DNA of 64,000 bases from contig JAKSZP010005665.1 in the NCBI GenBank assembly GCA_022478985.1, positions 19,683 to 83,682 on the forward strand, given 5' to 3'. The translations under genes were made by a program, and so were the position numbers. Within the stretch, counting starts at the first letter, position 1; each line of letters starts with the position of its first letter. Origin of the DNA: Massospora cicadina (taxonomy: Eukaryota; Entomophthoromycota; Entomophthoromycetes; Entomophthorales; Entomophthoraceae). A model generated the notes under the pieces. That model made no database searches. It was given only the letters and a program-made list of their open reading frames with translations, and was not told the DNA's origin. Shown here piece by piece: positions 1 to 9,699 of this stretch.

Positions 1-2
1 GA

Positions 3-272
3 CTTGTAAGTCTAGAGATCCAACCTCTTGGGATAGATTGGGAAAAGGTCCCTTTTAGGAAGAAGAAGGGACCTAATGCCCCTGTGGAGCCCTTTGCTCA
101 AATGGGGGACTTGGGTCATATAGTGGATGAATGTTGGGCCACTGCATTGGCACCAAAAAACCTCACCACAGTACCCCATTTAGCTTCTTCTGCTCTGATT
201 GAAAGGATAAAAGAGGTCTGTAATGAGGTAATTAGGCCAGAAGCCTCCAACAGCAGCTTCCCCTCCCTCTGA
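3..272 (+). pseudogene. C-terminal part of the extra (third) ORF of a Ty3-like element
   Basis: The frame is open from base 3, so the protein continues upstream of the window. An internal Met at 84 is not needed as the start. The encoded 90 residues contain PLGID, a lysine-rich stretch, then GDLGHIVDECWATAL. The same order (PLGID, KK, NLSHVVDECWVTAL) occurs in T1 around 10595-10730, downstream of its integrase. I do not recognise a known domain. The position, after pol and before the 3' LTR, suggests an accessory product of this Ty3 lineage or an extended integrase tail. The Cys-Trp pair and flanking acidic residues are the best conserved part. Function is unknown. Confidence 0.55.
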
Positions 273-461
273 GCCCCACTCTGCCATCCTTTACATCCTT
301 GGGTAAGAAGAAAATGAGCCTCAAAACTCAGGAAAGGGCTCCCAAGTCAGAAAACCCATTTCAGGACACAAAATCCGAAATTCCAGGTCTGGGAAAGCCA
401 ATCCAAGTCAGAAATTTGCTTTTGGGAAATTTTGAAAAAATCTTTCAAAATTCATCATAAT

Positions 462-832
462 TGACCCTGACAGAACCCAATTTGGCTGCCACTTTAATCT
501 GAGTTAATCTGCTTATGTTTGGATTGGTGAGGGTCCCTTCCTGGCAGATCTAATGCTTACGTTGTCAGAGCTTCTGTGACCTTTGCATAAGCCAGATGAC
601 AAAGCCCTTAACCCAGGCTGAGTACACATGAGTATGTCAGCTATTGCTGCCCAGAAAAAATGTACCCATGGCCCCCTTTTACCACTTCACATATATAAGG
701 CAACTGCCTCTGTAAGGAGCAGTTGTCAGTCCATTTTCACCTTTGAGTTTTAATAAAACTTCTCCCTCCAAAACCCATTCCATGAGCTCTGCCACTTTTC
801 CATGATACTTTTGTTTAACCCAGCAAAGTACA
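462..832 (+). repeat. Candidate 3' LTR of T0
   Basis: The segment starts with TGACCCTGAC and ends with AAAGTACA, giving TG...CA ends. It contains a TATA-like CATATATAAGG near 690 and an AATAAAA signal near 752, in the order expected for U3-R-U5. There is no second copy in the window to align, so the left boundary is a guess. Confidence 0.4.
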
Positions 833-1503
833 CAGCGTTCCGCATCCTAGGGCCAATGGTCATTGAGAGAGCCCTCCAATCCATCAATCTGGTGGTCCAT
901 CAAATGGTGATTGTAATCCAGGAACTTGCCGCCAGCCTATGACATCAATCCACAGCTTTGGGAGAGATCTTGGATCCACTGAACTCTTCACAACAAACAG
1001 GTTTCCATTTGGCACCTGAAGGATCAGCTTTGGGTCTGCCTCCAACTCCACAAAATAATTAGAGAATTCAACCTAATCTGCCTTGCTGATCTGCTAGTGG
1101 TTCAGTGCAATTTTGGGCAGAGCGAGGCTGTCTCCACTAATCATGATTCTCCATTTGGAGGTGAGGACTCACCATCCCCACAACCACAAGGTGGGAACTA
1201 GACATCAAACCATCCAGGCCATTCCACTGATGGCTAATCTGGCCCAAGCCAATTTAAAAATTGATCCGCCGCACTGGCAATTTACCTAATCTTTTTACCC
1301 AACCCAAAACCCCCCAATGGATGCAAGACGAGGCCTAAGGCCTCCCAATGGTTGGAGCAATTTGATTTTATTCAATTCACAAAGCCAATCATCATTTTGA
1401 AAATTTTGAAAATTTCTATGATTTTTAATTTTTTTAATGATGAATCAGTCTAAAATGGGTGGGAAAATGAAGCCAAAGGTCAACAACTGCAAACCCAGGT
1501 GAA

Positions 1504-1722
1504 TTGGTCATCCTCCTTGCCTCTCCCACCCTTGAGGATGCCCCAGCAAGATCCACAGTTGCCCCCATTGCAGCCATTTGGTTTGTTATGGAGGCATTTG
1601 GTATGTTAATTAACTTCTATTTCCATCACCAGAATAATAAGGGATCCCTCCTACAACTGCTCAGAACTGCTATTCCCTTGGCATTCTGGGCCTTCCACTG
1701 GGTGTTACACACCCAGATTTAA
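1504..1722 (+). other. Short open frame in the LINE-A1 5' region, unassigned
   Basis: A 72-codon frame lies in the presumed ORF1/ORF2 spacer region of A1. The peptide is hydrophobic in its second half (Phe, Trp and His rich) and shows no motif I recognise. The surrounding frames are full of stops. It is listed because it is among the longest open stretches in 833-1850. It is probably a chance frame in decayed LINE sequence. Confidence 0.2.
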
Positions 1723-1856
1723 AGCCCTTCTTACTTTAATCAGCAGATTCCATGACAGGACTGGCCCAATGACACGGAGCAGTTTTAAGGCAATGAATGG
1801 TGGGCTAGGGCCGGATGGCCCTCCCAACCATTCCTGAGGCGCCGTAGGCACCTCAG

Positions 1857-2660
1857 TGTCAATAGGGATGCTAAACAAAGCAAGAGCCAGGGCTCAAGCG
1901 TCTCAAGCCAAAAAGCTGGACTTCCTGCGAAAACCCCCTAAAGATATCTTGGCCATCCAAAAACTTACTGTCTACAAGGGGAAGAAGGATCCTGGTCAGC
2001 CAGGGTCTCACCATCCTAATCAGTATGAACATCCCACTGTGGGGTGGTTGTTCAAAATAACAACAAAAATTAAAAATCACCAGCTCCTCCCAATATCTGC
2101 ACAGCTTCATTTTGGCAGCAACAGTTGCAAAAACAAGAGGACACAATTTTGATAGCATGCATTATGCACCATGCACCGCAGTTGAGAGGAAACAATTCCT
2201 CAAACCATCCCGACATTCTCCCTCCCATCATATAGCATCCTGTTGGGCAATTTCAACTGCTGGAATAACCCCACCATGGACTGATGGCCTAACCCCAGGG
2301 GATACCCATAGGGCACATCAAGTTCCGTGCAATGAAGGCATCCCTTGGCCTACATGACACCCTCCCCTGGGTCACCACACCTTCCTCACATGACCCACCC
2401 TAACATATGTGAGGGTATGCTCATCTCAATGAGCCGCATTGACTACATCCTTGCACCAAAAACCCACAGTTTAAACATCTCCAACTTTGCAACAAAGAAG
2501 ATCAATTTTTCTGACCACTAACTAGTTTCAGTGCAACTCTTGCCATCCCAAACTCCCACACAGGCGTCAACTTTGAGGAAGTTACACCTGGAAAACATAA
2601 CGCTTCCCAAAATATCTGACTGGGTCAAACACAAGGCCACAAACCCAGAATTTTCAAACC
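1857..2660 (+). pseudogene. LINE-A1 AP-like endonuclease domain (ORF2 N-terminus), decayed
   Basis: This domain would nick the target to prime reverse transcription (APE/EEP fold). The start SIGMLNKAR...ILAIQK matches the A2 sequence IGTLNIAG...ILAVQETH near 22350. Further on, GNFNCWNNPTMD (about 2245-2280) corresponds to the GDFN catalytic motif, with Asp replaced by Asn. SRIDYILAP and a degraded SDH motif follow at 2428-2530; the His pairs with the catalytic Asp in this family. Several stops and at least two frame changes break it. It continues into the RT region at 13332 once T1 is discounted. Confidence 0.75.
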
Positions 2661-2663
2661 GTT

Positions 2664-3802
2664 TGTTGGGATTTTTTCCCATATTCCCAGCCTTCTAGAT
2701 TACCTGGTATTGCTAGGGGAAAATTACCTAAAGGCGAAGTGAATCAGAAATCAGTTGTCCCAAGTTTTGGAGTAACTACGTTTGGGGGATTTTGGGATAT
2801 TCGCATGGTCATATCCATTGGCAATCAATCCAGATAAATACTTAAGATCTCATTGGGCGGAGTTGCCAAAGAAATAGGGGCATCTGATAGTGGTTAAATA
2901 TCAGGTGTACCAATTGGGATCAGTCAGGTTTCATCACCAAATGATTGGGGATGAATAGCAAGTTGTGAGGTGTTTGATGCCAGCTGTAATTAGTAAATCA
3001 ATTAGTTGGTGAGTGACCTGCCTTAATGGTTGATAAGTCCCATTACCTAAGAAGGTCGCTAGCCAAATATGGTTGGTTTGCTTGGATTGGGAGGGAAATG
3101 TTAGGGACACATTTTCTGACTCTTTCCGTTTTAGGTCTTGAGGATGTCCAATGATGGAATCCTAGCCAGGATGGGGAATACCATCGCTGTTGAGAAGAGG
3201 ATGGGTGATTTAATGGCAACAGCTGGTGTTTCATCGAAGAGGTATCAACTGAGGGTTAGACAGCTGAATTCCCCACTATATATATTCCCTAGGATTTACT
3301 ATAGTCAAAGACAAAAATATTAAGGGTTATTTCGTTCTAAGTTATCACTTTGGTATATATTTAAACTATCGTCAGCTTCCATTGTGCTGTTCTGTCTCAA
3401 GGATATTATTGATGTGGGCAATAAATGGAAAACTCTCAGAGAGAAGAGTAAAGAACTGAGTGGGGATCTAGAGAAGAAGGAGCCATAATCAGGGATAGCT
3501 TCTGACTGTGTGTTGGACCAAAGAGACTGTCACCGGGGTATCTCAGTGAAGATTGGGTGGACAAGAGGAAGGGAACGAATCCCTATGAGTACAACATCAC
3601 TAGTACGTAATCAGGAATACTGGCTGAGCATTGGGCCAAAATATACTTTATACTTAACTACAGATAATAGTCTCCATACTACTATCAATTAATAAATTAA
3701 TTCTACTATACAACTCAATGAAGTGCACAATGAAACAGAACCTGTGCAGTAAAAATATTACTAGGTTGCTTGCCAATAACAACCACCTAAGTAAATTTTT
3801 CA
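2664..3802 (+). repeat. T1 5' LTR
   Basis: The LTR starts TGTTGGGATTTTTTCCC and ends GTAAATTTTTCA. It aligns along its full length with 12189-13326. A short frame of 61 codons (3138-3323) lies inside it and is kept in the 3' LTR. A TATATATATTCCC stretch near 3277 is a possible core promoter. A related but diverged LTR is present at 17033-25040 on the other strand. Confidence 0.92.
3138..3323 (+). CDS. Conserved 61-codon frame inside the T1 LTR, function unknown
   Basis: The frame begins MRMSNDGILARMG and contains MATAGVSSKR before ending in a basic tail. The 3' LTR frame at 12663-12848 has the same length and differs at only a few residues. The solo LTR on the minus strand keeps the ATG-TCT start and the in-frame ATG-GCA 24 codons later, although one codon there is a stop. 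It may be a leader peptide or simply LTR sequence that happens to be open. No domain is recognised. Confidence 0.3.
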   Translation: MRMSNDGILARMGNTIAVEKRMGDLMATAGVSSKRYQLRVRQLNSPLYIFPRIYYSQRQKY

Positions 3803-3805
3803 AGT

Positions 3806-3822
3806 TAGTGCTCACTACAGGG
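3806..3822 (+). other. T1 primer-binding site
   Basis: Three bases after the 5' LTR the sequence reads TAGTGCTCACTACAGGG. T2 has TGGTGCTCACTACAGGGG at the same place, on the minus strand at 36459-36476. A PBS normally starts TGG, complementary to the tRNA CCA end, so T1 carries one G-to-A change. The complementary tRNA 3' end would read CCCTGTAGTGAGCACCA. The tRNA is not identified here. Confidence 0.65.
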
Positions 3823-3848
3823 AGTATTTGAGTGAAGAATCTATAAGA

Positions 3849-5120
3849 ATGTCTTACAGAGATGAACTACACAAACTGTGGACCAAGTTAGCCACTGTAA
3901 ACCAGAATGTCTTAAACTCAGTGGACCATCAGGAGTTTGCAGCCTTGGAAGAATGAGTCGCCAAGGTGGAGGAAGTAATAGAGAATGTAGAAAGCTTTGG
4001 GAACAAGTTACTTGGGAAAGTAACTTTGTTGAAGAAGAAAGAAGGGGAAATCGTTCAAGAGGTCTTATACCTGAAAATGGAGCAAGAAGCAGATTGTGTT
4101 TGTTTAAGAAATTTTAGTGCAGATATTGAGAAATTAATCAAACAAGTGGAGGAACTTAAAGCTCACAGATGTGCTTGTGAGCCTGATATGGCAAGCGATG
4201 CTGAAGAAAGAAGTCCTCGCACAATACTTGGGAAGTCAAATACCCCAATTAACATGCCACCCACTTTTGCTGCCATTTTGGAGATGATGCCCAAAGTCAC
4301 TCCTCAAGTTAGCCAAGTAGCTGAACCGAGAGAATCAGCCATAAATGACTCAGAGGAATTTAGAGCAACGCCAAAATTGCCAATGTTCCATCAGGATAAC
4401 GCCCCTACATTTTTCTGACTGTTTAACATAACCATGAATGGCTACGGGGATCATCAAAAGGCGTTGATGGTCATGAACTGCCTAGAAACCAACTGTCAAA
4501 ACTTAATGCTACCTCACATGGAGGGGGACAGCTGGTCGTATGCTGAGGCAAAGGCAGCCATCATGAAAGAGTTTGGGAGTCTGAAACGCATGTAAAAATG
4601 CAATAAGGAATTTATGGGAATCCAGTTCCATAAAGATGAGTCTCTAGCTAGCTTTGCAGATTGATTTTACCAGGAGTCACAGATCATGGCTGGAGCAAAA
4701 ATATTGAATGAATTTGATGCTAGAATCGCCTTGCAAGCGGCCCTCTGGTCCTATCACAATTTGCATTGCATGATTTCTTCCGTATTCATGATGGAAATAA
4801 CTACCTTACAAATGGTAAATAGTTTGAAGATTTTGGGAGCGACATTTAATGCCCCAAATAGAAGCTTCAAATCCAATCATGTACAAAATCTGAATCTCAT
4901 GAAGGGAAATGAAGGAGCTAAGGAGGCTACCAATCAAACCATGCTGGGGAATAAGCCCAAAGAATTCAGACGGTTAAACAAGAAGGAAAAGGTCTGCTAT
5001 CAGTGTGGCGGCAAAAGATATTATGCCATGCACTGTAATAAGCCAAAGGATCAGATCAACGTGGTCCAGGCCAAAGAGTCAGCAGCCACCAAGGATTTGG
5101 GAAAAAGTCCTGCGGCATAG
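3849..5120 (+). pseudogene. gag: T1 gag (capsid and nucleocapsid) with in-frame stops
   Basis: A single frame runs from ATG 3849, 46 bases after the LTR, to the stop at 5118-5120, interrupted by four in-frame stops. The N-terminus (MSYRDELHKLW...) is predicted coiled-coil by its Glu/Lys/Leu pattern. The middle contains the usual Gag motif FHKDESLASFAD. A zinc knuckle, CYQCGGKRYYAMHC, lies at 4995-5036 and has Tyr in place of the conserved His, so it could not bind zinc normally. The product would package element RNA in a cytoplasmic particle. The frame preservation across 424 codons shows decay by point changes rather than indels. Confidence 0.85.
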
Positions 5121-5524
5121 ATGGGGAACAGTTTAGAGCTGCGGAGAAGCCTGTTCCTCCTGATATTATGAATGAAGAAATTAATATCAGCAATATGTTC
5201 ATAGATGATGAACAGGATCAGCTGTATCAAGTGGTTAAATGGATGTAAATGCTATGACCAGAGTCAGGGCGAAGAGAATTGACCCCAAGATAATCAAGGA
5301 AGTTGCCCAGCCATATGTCTGACAACTGGCGGACAAGATTTGATCAGCCAAAAATCCTGAAGAATTATCTGATGTCCGTTTAGATGAGGCTAATCTGTCG
5401 ATCCCCTCAGTACAATAAAGGAATCTCTTCATGATTTATCAGTGCAAATTATTCACACCCTAGATTTGGCTAATAATGCAACTATTCACTCAGTAGACAC
5501 TATATTACAATAATCTGAGTGTAC

Positions 5525-5960
5525 ATATATAGACATACAAGTGAATCAAGTGAGGGTGAGGGCGATTGTCAACAGAAGAGCGCCCATCAATTTTGTCTTG
5601 GCCAAGCTGGTAAATAGTATGAAGATCTCTCTCAACTTGGAACATAAGAAAGAATATGGGACAGATGAGCCAAACACCATCATCTCCTGTGGAGCTTTTA
5701 GTGCACTGCCACTATAACTTGGGTCATTGATGGTATCTGCGCCAGCAATAGTTTTGGCGAACCAAAACTATGACATTCTGATTGGAACAGGATTTCTACG
5801 GAAATACAGAGTTCAATGTAACTTTTAGAATAATACGTTGACCATCTTGGGTCAGACGTTACCATTGGTATATCAGAAGGATGGTGAAGCTCCGCTAAAT
5901 TGGAGAACAACTTCATCAATATAATATACAATGATGGCATTATTACAATTTGGTACCAAG
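5525..5960 (+). pseudogene. T1 aspartic protease region, decayed
   Basis: The frame containing VRAIVNRRAPINFVLAKL aligns with the start of Ty3 proteases, where the expected active-site triplet is Asp-Thr/Ser-Gly. Here that site reads Asn-Arg-Arg, so the catalytic Asp is lost. NYDILIGTGFLRKY follows, the typical flap and ILG-type region. Stops separate these pieces. The enzyme would have cleaved Gag-Pol. Confidence 0.65.
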
Positions 5961-6429
5961 TAGTTGGTAGAAAGTGACACAAAATGCCGGCAGAAATCCT
6001 AGAGAACTGTTGGATTCCACTGAAGATCAAGAATGAGAGGACCATACCGCCAGGATTGCAGATGATAGTTGACATGGGGTTGACATTGGAGATTCCTGAG
6101 CTGTTGTATGGGGAGGTTGGAAGCCCCTGAAAGAAGTCCAGAGTGGAGCCATGGGTGGCTCCTGGGATAGTAATGCTGGGCCATGGAGAAATTCAAGTTC
6201 TCCCGGCGAATTTGAGTTAAAAATCAATGAAGATTAAGAGGAATAAGATTATCACATTTGTTCATCTAATCCCACCAACTGAATTGAAGAGATTCCACAA
6301 TTTTGGGACTCTTTATGAAATGGGATTACCAGCTGGGGTAGCCAAAAGTGTCAACCTATTGGTTGATTGAGAGCAGCTCGCTGATCTGTCGGAAGGCCAG
6401 TAAGAGGAGGTGCTCAAACTATTTGAAAA

Positions 6430-7747
6430 GTATTGGGAAGTGTTCGCTCAGGATGACTATGATTTGGGATGCACACGAGATTTGATCCACAAGGTCAACA
6501 CCAGGGAAAATTCGCCAATCAGGATGAGACTGATCCAATGATCAAAAGCCACTGAAGCAGTAGTGGAGGATGAAATCAGCAAACTAGTGAAGCATGGGCT
6601 TCTAGTATTGTCATCAAGTCCCTGGGTGAGTCTGATTTTGATCATGAAGAAGAAGGATGGTTACATCGATGAATCCCCCCCTTGGGTTGGGACCATCTAG
6701 TACTAAAAAAAAAAGAAGAAGGATGGATCCAACTGGGTGGTGATTGATTACTGAAGGCTGAATAAAAATATGAAGAAGGATTCATATCCCCTACTGAGGA
6801 TCGACAATGCACTAGATTGTTTAGGAGAAGTAAAGTATTTCTCCACAATGGATCTGATCTCGGAATATTGGCAGATTGACTTGCCAAAGGAAGACCAGGA
6901 AAAATGCATGATTATTACCGTGCAGGGGCTATACCAACTGACTAGGATGCCCCAGGGTCTATGCAATGTGCCTGCAATCTTTCAGAGGGCCATAGATGTG
7001 ATATTAAGTGGCTTGAAGTTGTCATGCATCCTGGTATACCTGGATGATGTAAACGTGTTCAGTAGGACGTTTACTGATCACCTACACCACTTGGAAGAAG
7101 TATTCAAGTGACTGTCCACAGCTAACCTGAAGATTAAGCTGAGGAAGTGCTACTTCTTTAAGAAAGAGTTGGAATACCTGGGATTCGTAATCAACTCCAG
7201 TGGATTGCAGCCACAAACCCAAAAGATATCAGCTATAGAACATATGGCTGTACTGAAGAGTGTCTGAGACATCCAAGTGTTTCTTGGGATGGTTAAATAC
7301 TACAGAAGATTTATTCAGTACTTCGCCCAAATAGCTGAGCCATTATTCCATTTATTAAAGGATCCAAAAAAATGATTCATATGTAATGAAGAGGCCCAGG
7401 ACTCCTTCAATGAGTTACACCAGTATTTAATAGATTCACCAATTCTGAAATATCCGAATTTTGATCAGGAGTTTATTATTCAAACTGATGCTTTGTTGAC
7501 GGTGATTGGCGCCATACTGAGCCAAGTAGACAAACTTGGGGACGAACATCTGGTGGCATATGTGAGACAGACACTCTCAGCTGCTGAGAGGAACTACACC
7601 GTGATTGAGCGTGAATACCTTGCGGTCATTTATGCATGCAAGCAGTTTTGGGTGTACATCCACAGAACGCACTTTAAGGTGGTAATGGACCATACTTTGC
7701 TTTGGCTACACAATTTAAGAGAGCCAGAAGGACGACTGGCCCAATAG
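6430..7747 (+). pseudogene. pol: T1 reverse transcriptase and RNase H
   Basis: The RT starts around the DLGCTRDLIHKV motif (about 6463). It continues through KKKDGSNWVVIDY (split by m1), STMDLISEYWQIDL, RMPQGLCNVPAIFQRA, and the active site YLDD at 7037-7048, which is intact. LGFVI and VFLGMVKYYRRFI (RT thumb) follow near 7180 and 7280. RNase H runs from IIQTDALL (first Asp, about 7480) through EREYLAVIYACKQF (Glu) to VVMDHTLLWL (second Asp, about 7690). Stops occur near 7110, 7265 and 7372. The domain order RT-RNaseH-integrase is diagnostic of Ty3-type elements. Confidence 0.9.
6661..6712 (+). mobile_element. m1: 52-bp poly(A) retroposon (longest of six)
   Basis: The insert ends GGGACCATCTAGTACT followed by ten A residues. 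It is flanked by a perfect 14-bp direct repeat, AAGAAGAAGGATGG (6647-6660 and 6713-6726). Removing the insert and one repeat restores the expected KKKDGSNWVVIDY motif of the T1 RT, which proves a later insertion. Copies m2 (21356-21402) and m6 (62227-62252) share the body. The family is described in the findings. Confidence 0.85.
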
Positions 7748-7989
7748 GCACTTAAGCTCCAGGCTTATGATTATGAGATTGTCCACTGAGTGGGGGCTTA
7801 TCACAAGAATTTGGATGGCTTATCATGGTTGCCAATGGTCCAGATGGTATACCTGCAGGCGGATGAGCTATTCCAGAAAATTGTCGATGGAAAAATTGGG
7901 ATGAGCCCTGAGAAATCCAAGGTGCGCTTTGGAAAGTGATGGAAAACACGGAGACCATGGATGGACAAGTATTTAAAACAATCAACGAG

Positions 7990-9092
7990 AAGCAGCTATT
8001 ATTCCTGAAACCATTGGAAAGAGTAGCGATAGTGCAAGCCACTCACAAGGTTGTCAGGCATGGAGGCCTGAGGAAAACAACTGACCATATTTGCCAGTAC
8101 TATTACTGGGAATAAAGCAACTACAATGTTGCAGATTATCTAGCTTGTTGTTTATAGTGCCAGCTGCACAAACCACATAAGAATACAACTGGATACTGAC
8201 TGGTCCACCCTGGATTTGCCTGGCACACGGTGTCCATTGACGTGATGGGACTGCTGACAATGAGCACAGGGGGAGTCAAGTACATTATAGTTGCCAATGA
8301 CCATCTGACAAGATGGGTCGAGATGAAGGCTCTAACGATAAAGGACGCTACCAGTACTGTGAGGCTCATCCTGGATCAAGTAGTATACCAGCATGGATTT
8401 CCGCAGGTCCTGCTTAGCAATAATGGAACCAACTTCACATCTCAAGTGATCCCAAGATTAAATGAGATAATGGGGATCAGAGGGGTTGTGTCAGTACCTT
8501 ACCAGATGGAGACGAACGGACTGGTAGAATGGGTTGATGAAATGCTGGCCATGGCGCTGTGGAAGCTAGTCACAGGGAGAATTTACACTTGGGGAAAAAC
8601 CTGAGTTTGGTGATGTTCGCCTACAATATTTTACATCATACAGCAATGGGAAAGATGCCGTTTAAGTTTTTATACAGGAGAAAGGCCAAATTGCCACTGA
8701 TTTTGTATTTGGTGGTGAAACCTACATTGGGGATGAGTACCAGGCAATACCTGAACTGACTGACATGTATCCTGATCAATATGCAATTGCAAGCATTTGA
8801 TACAACCTTGAAGAAAAGGATATGAGCGAAATTGACGGACAACAAGAACTGACTGTCCTTAGTTGAGTATCAAATTGGGGAAAGAGTTGCCTATTGTGAT
8901 ACAAATGGTTTCAGATGAAGAAACAAATTAGATGCGTTGCAGTCAGGTCTGTTTGAAGTGATCGCCAAGATGGCAACAGACGCTTACTTCATCAAGAACC
9001 TCTTGGATGGAAGGGTAGTAAATCAAGTCCATGCTGAATATTTGAAGCGATGGATCAATGAAAAAATAAAAGAGTTCCTGAAGGACCGATGA
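7990..9092 (+). pseudogene. T1 integrase with C-terminal GPY/F-like region
   Basis: The zinc-binding N-terminus is ATHKVVRHGGLRK followed by a degraded Cys pair near 8150. The catalytic core reads VSIDVMGLL (Asp, about 8238), LLSNNGTNFTS (about 8413, the second catalytic Asp changed to Asn) and NGLVEWVDEM (Glu, about 8518). A tail, SGLFEVIAKMATDAYFIKNL, continues to a stop at 9090-9092 and resembles the GPY/F module of Ty3 integrases. Frameshifts lie near 8600 and 8760. The enzyme would insert the cDNA and make the 5-bp duplication seen here. Confidence 0.85.
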
Positions 9093-9119
9093 ACCATTAA
9101 GTTGGTAATTTCCTGATAA

Positions 9120-9203
9120 TTAGGTCAAGTCTGAAAAAAGGACCTCTGAACCAATATAGATGGTTAAGTCCGAAAGAAGGACCTCTGAACCATAGAAAAC
9201 TGG
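9120..9203 (+). repeat. 41-bp tandem duplication downstream of T1 integrase
   Basis: Two adjacent units each contain GGTYAAGTCYGAAARAAGGACC followed by TCTGAACCA, separated by ATATAGAT. They begin near 9123 and 9163. A diverged third piece may lie at 9262-9285 (CTGAACTGAAACAAGGTCAAG). The repeat sits between the integrase stop and the extra frame of T1. Its function is unknown. Confidence 0.5.
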
Positions 9204-9699
9204 CAGGTTTAAGTACCCAGGACCCAGTTTGGGGAAAAAATAAAAAAAGATGGGCCGCTGAACTGAAACAAGGTCAAGTCTCATAGGAAAAAGAAGAATA
9301 AAGATAAAAAATTGATAAAAGATATTGGGAAAAAGATTATAAACTGCATAGAAAAAAAACCAATATAATTTTATACTTTTTTTATTAATTGTCCTCAGTA
9401 TGGGGATGGTTCTGCCTATGTCGCCTCTTGGGGAGGGATTATAGATTGCAGTAGGAATGAACAGCCCATCAAAATTGATATGAGATAGGATGCTAGCAAG
9501 GGCTAGACCTACACAAAACCACTTTCTTTGATTGGATGCAGAGCCCTGCGAGAAAACGACTAGGGGAAGAGAAATTGAGATGTCAGATGAAGCCATTTTG
9601 AAAACCCCAGAGTAGGGAGGAAAGCAACAGTATAAGAAGAGGCAATTGGCGTAAAACCCCAAGTAAACCCAATATGGTACCAGAGCCAGAAGACTAATT

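Larger units (their letters stand above)
1..832 (+). mobile_element. T0: 3' end of a Ty3-like LTR retrotransposon, cut by the window edge
   Basis: The first 272 bases encode a peptide homologous to the extra downstream frame of T1 (10555-10776). This places the window start inside the internal 3' region of a second Ty3-like element. After the stop come about 190 bases without a frame and then an LTR-like stretch ending in a CA dinucleotide near 832. Past that point the sequence is LINE-A1. The 5' part of T0 lies outside the window, so its target duplication cannot be checked. The right boundary rests on the CA end and the change of content. Confidence 0.6.
833..2663 (+). mobile_element. LINE-A copy A1, 5' part (ORF1 remnant and endonuclease)
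   Basis: This is the 5' half of a non-LTR retrotransposon read on the plus strand. From about 1795 it aligns by eye with the reverse complement of copy A2 at 22380 and below: both have CTGAGG...CACCTCAGT followed by the endonuclease start. 833-1795 is heavily broken, has no clear domain, and is assigned to ORF1 or 5' UTR only by position. The right end is the T1 insertion; the last five bases, CCGTT (2659-2663), are repeated at 13327-13331 where A1 resumes. Confidence 0.7.

Noticed and set aside
1871..2158. 95-codon minus-strand frame
   Set aside because: It is antisense to the LINE-A1 endonuclease, which is supported by homology to A2.
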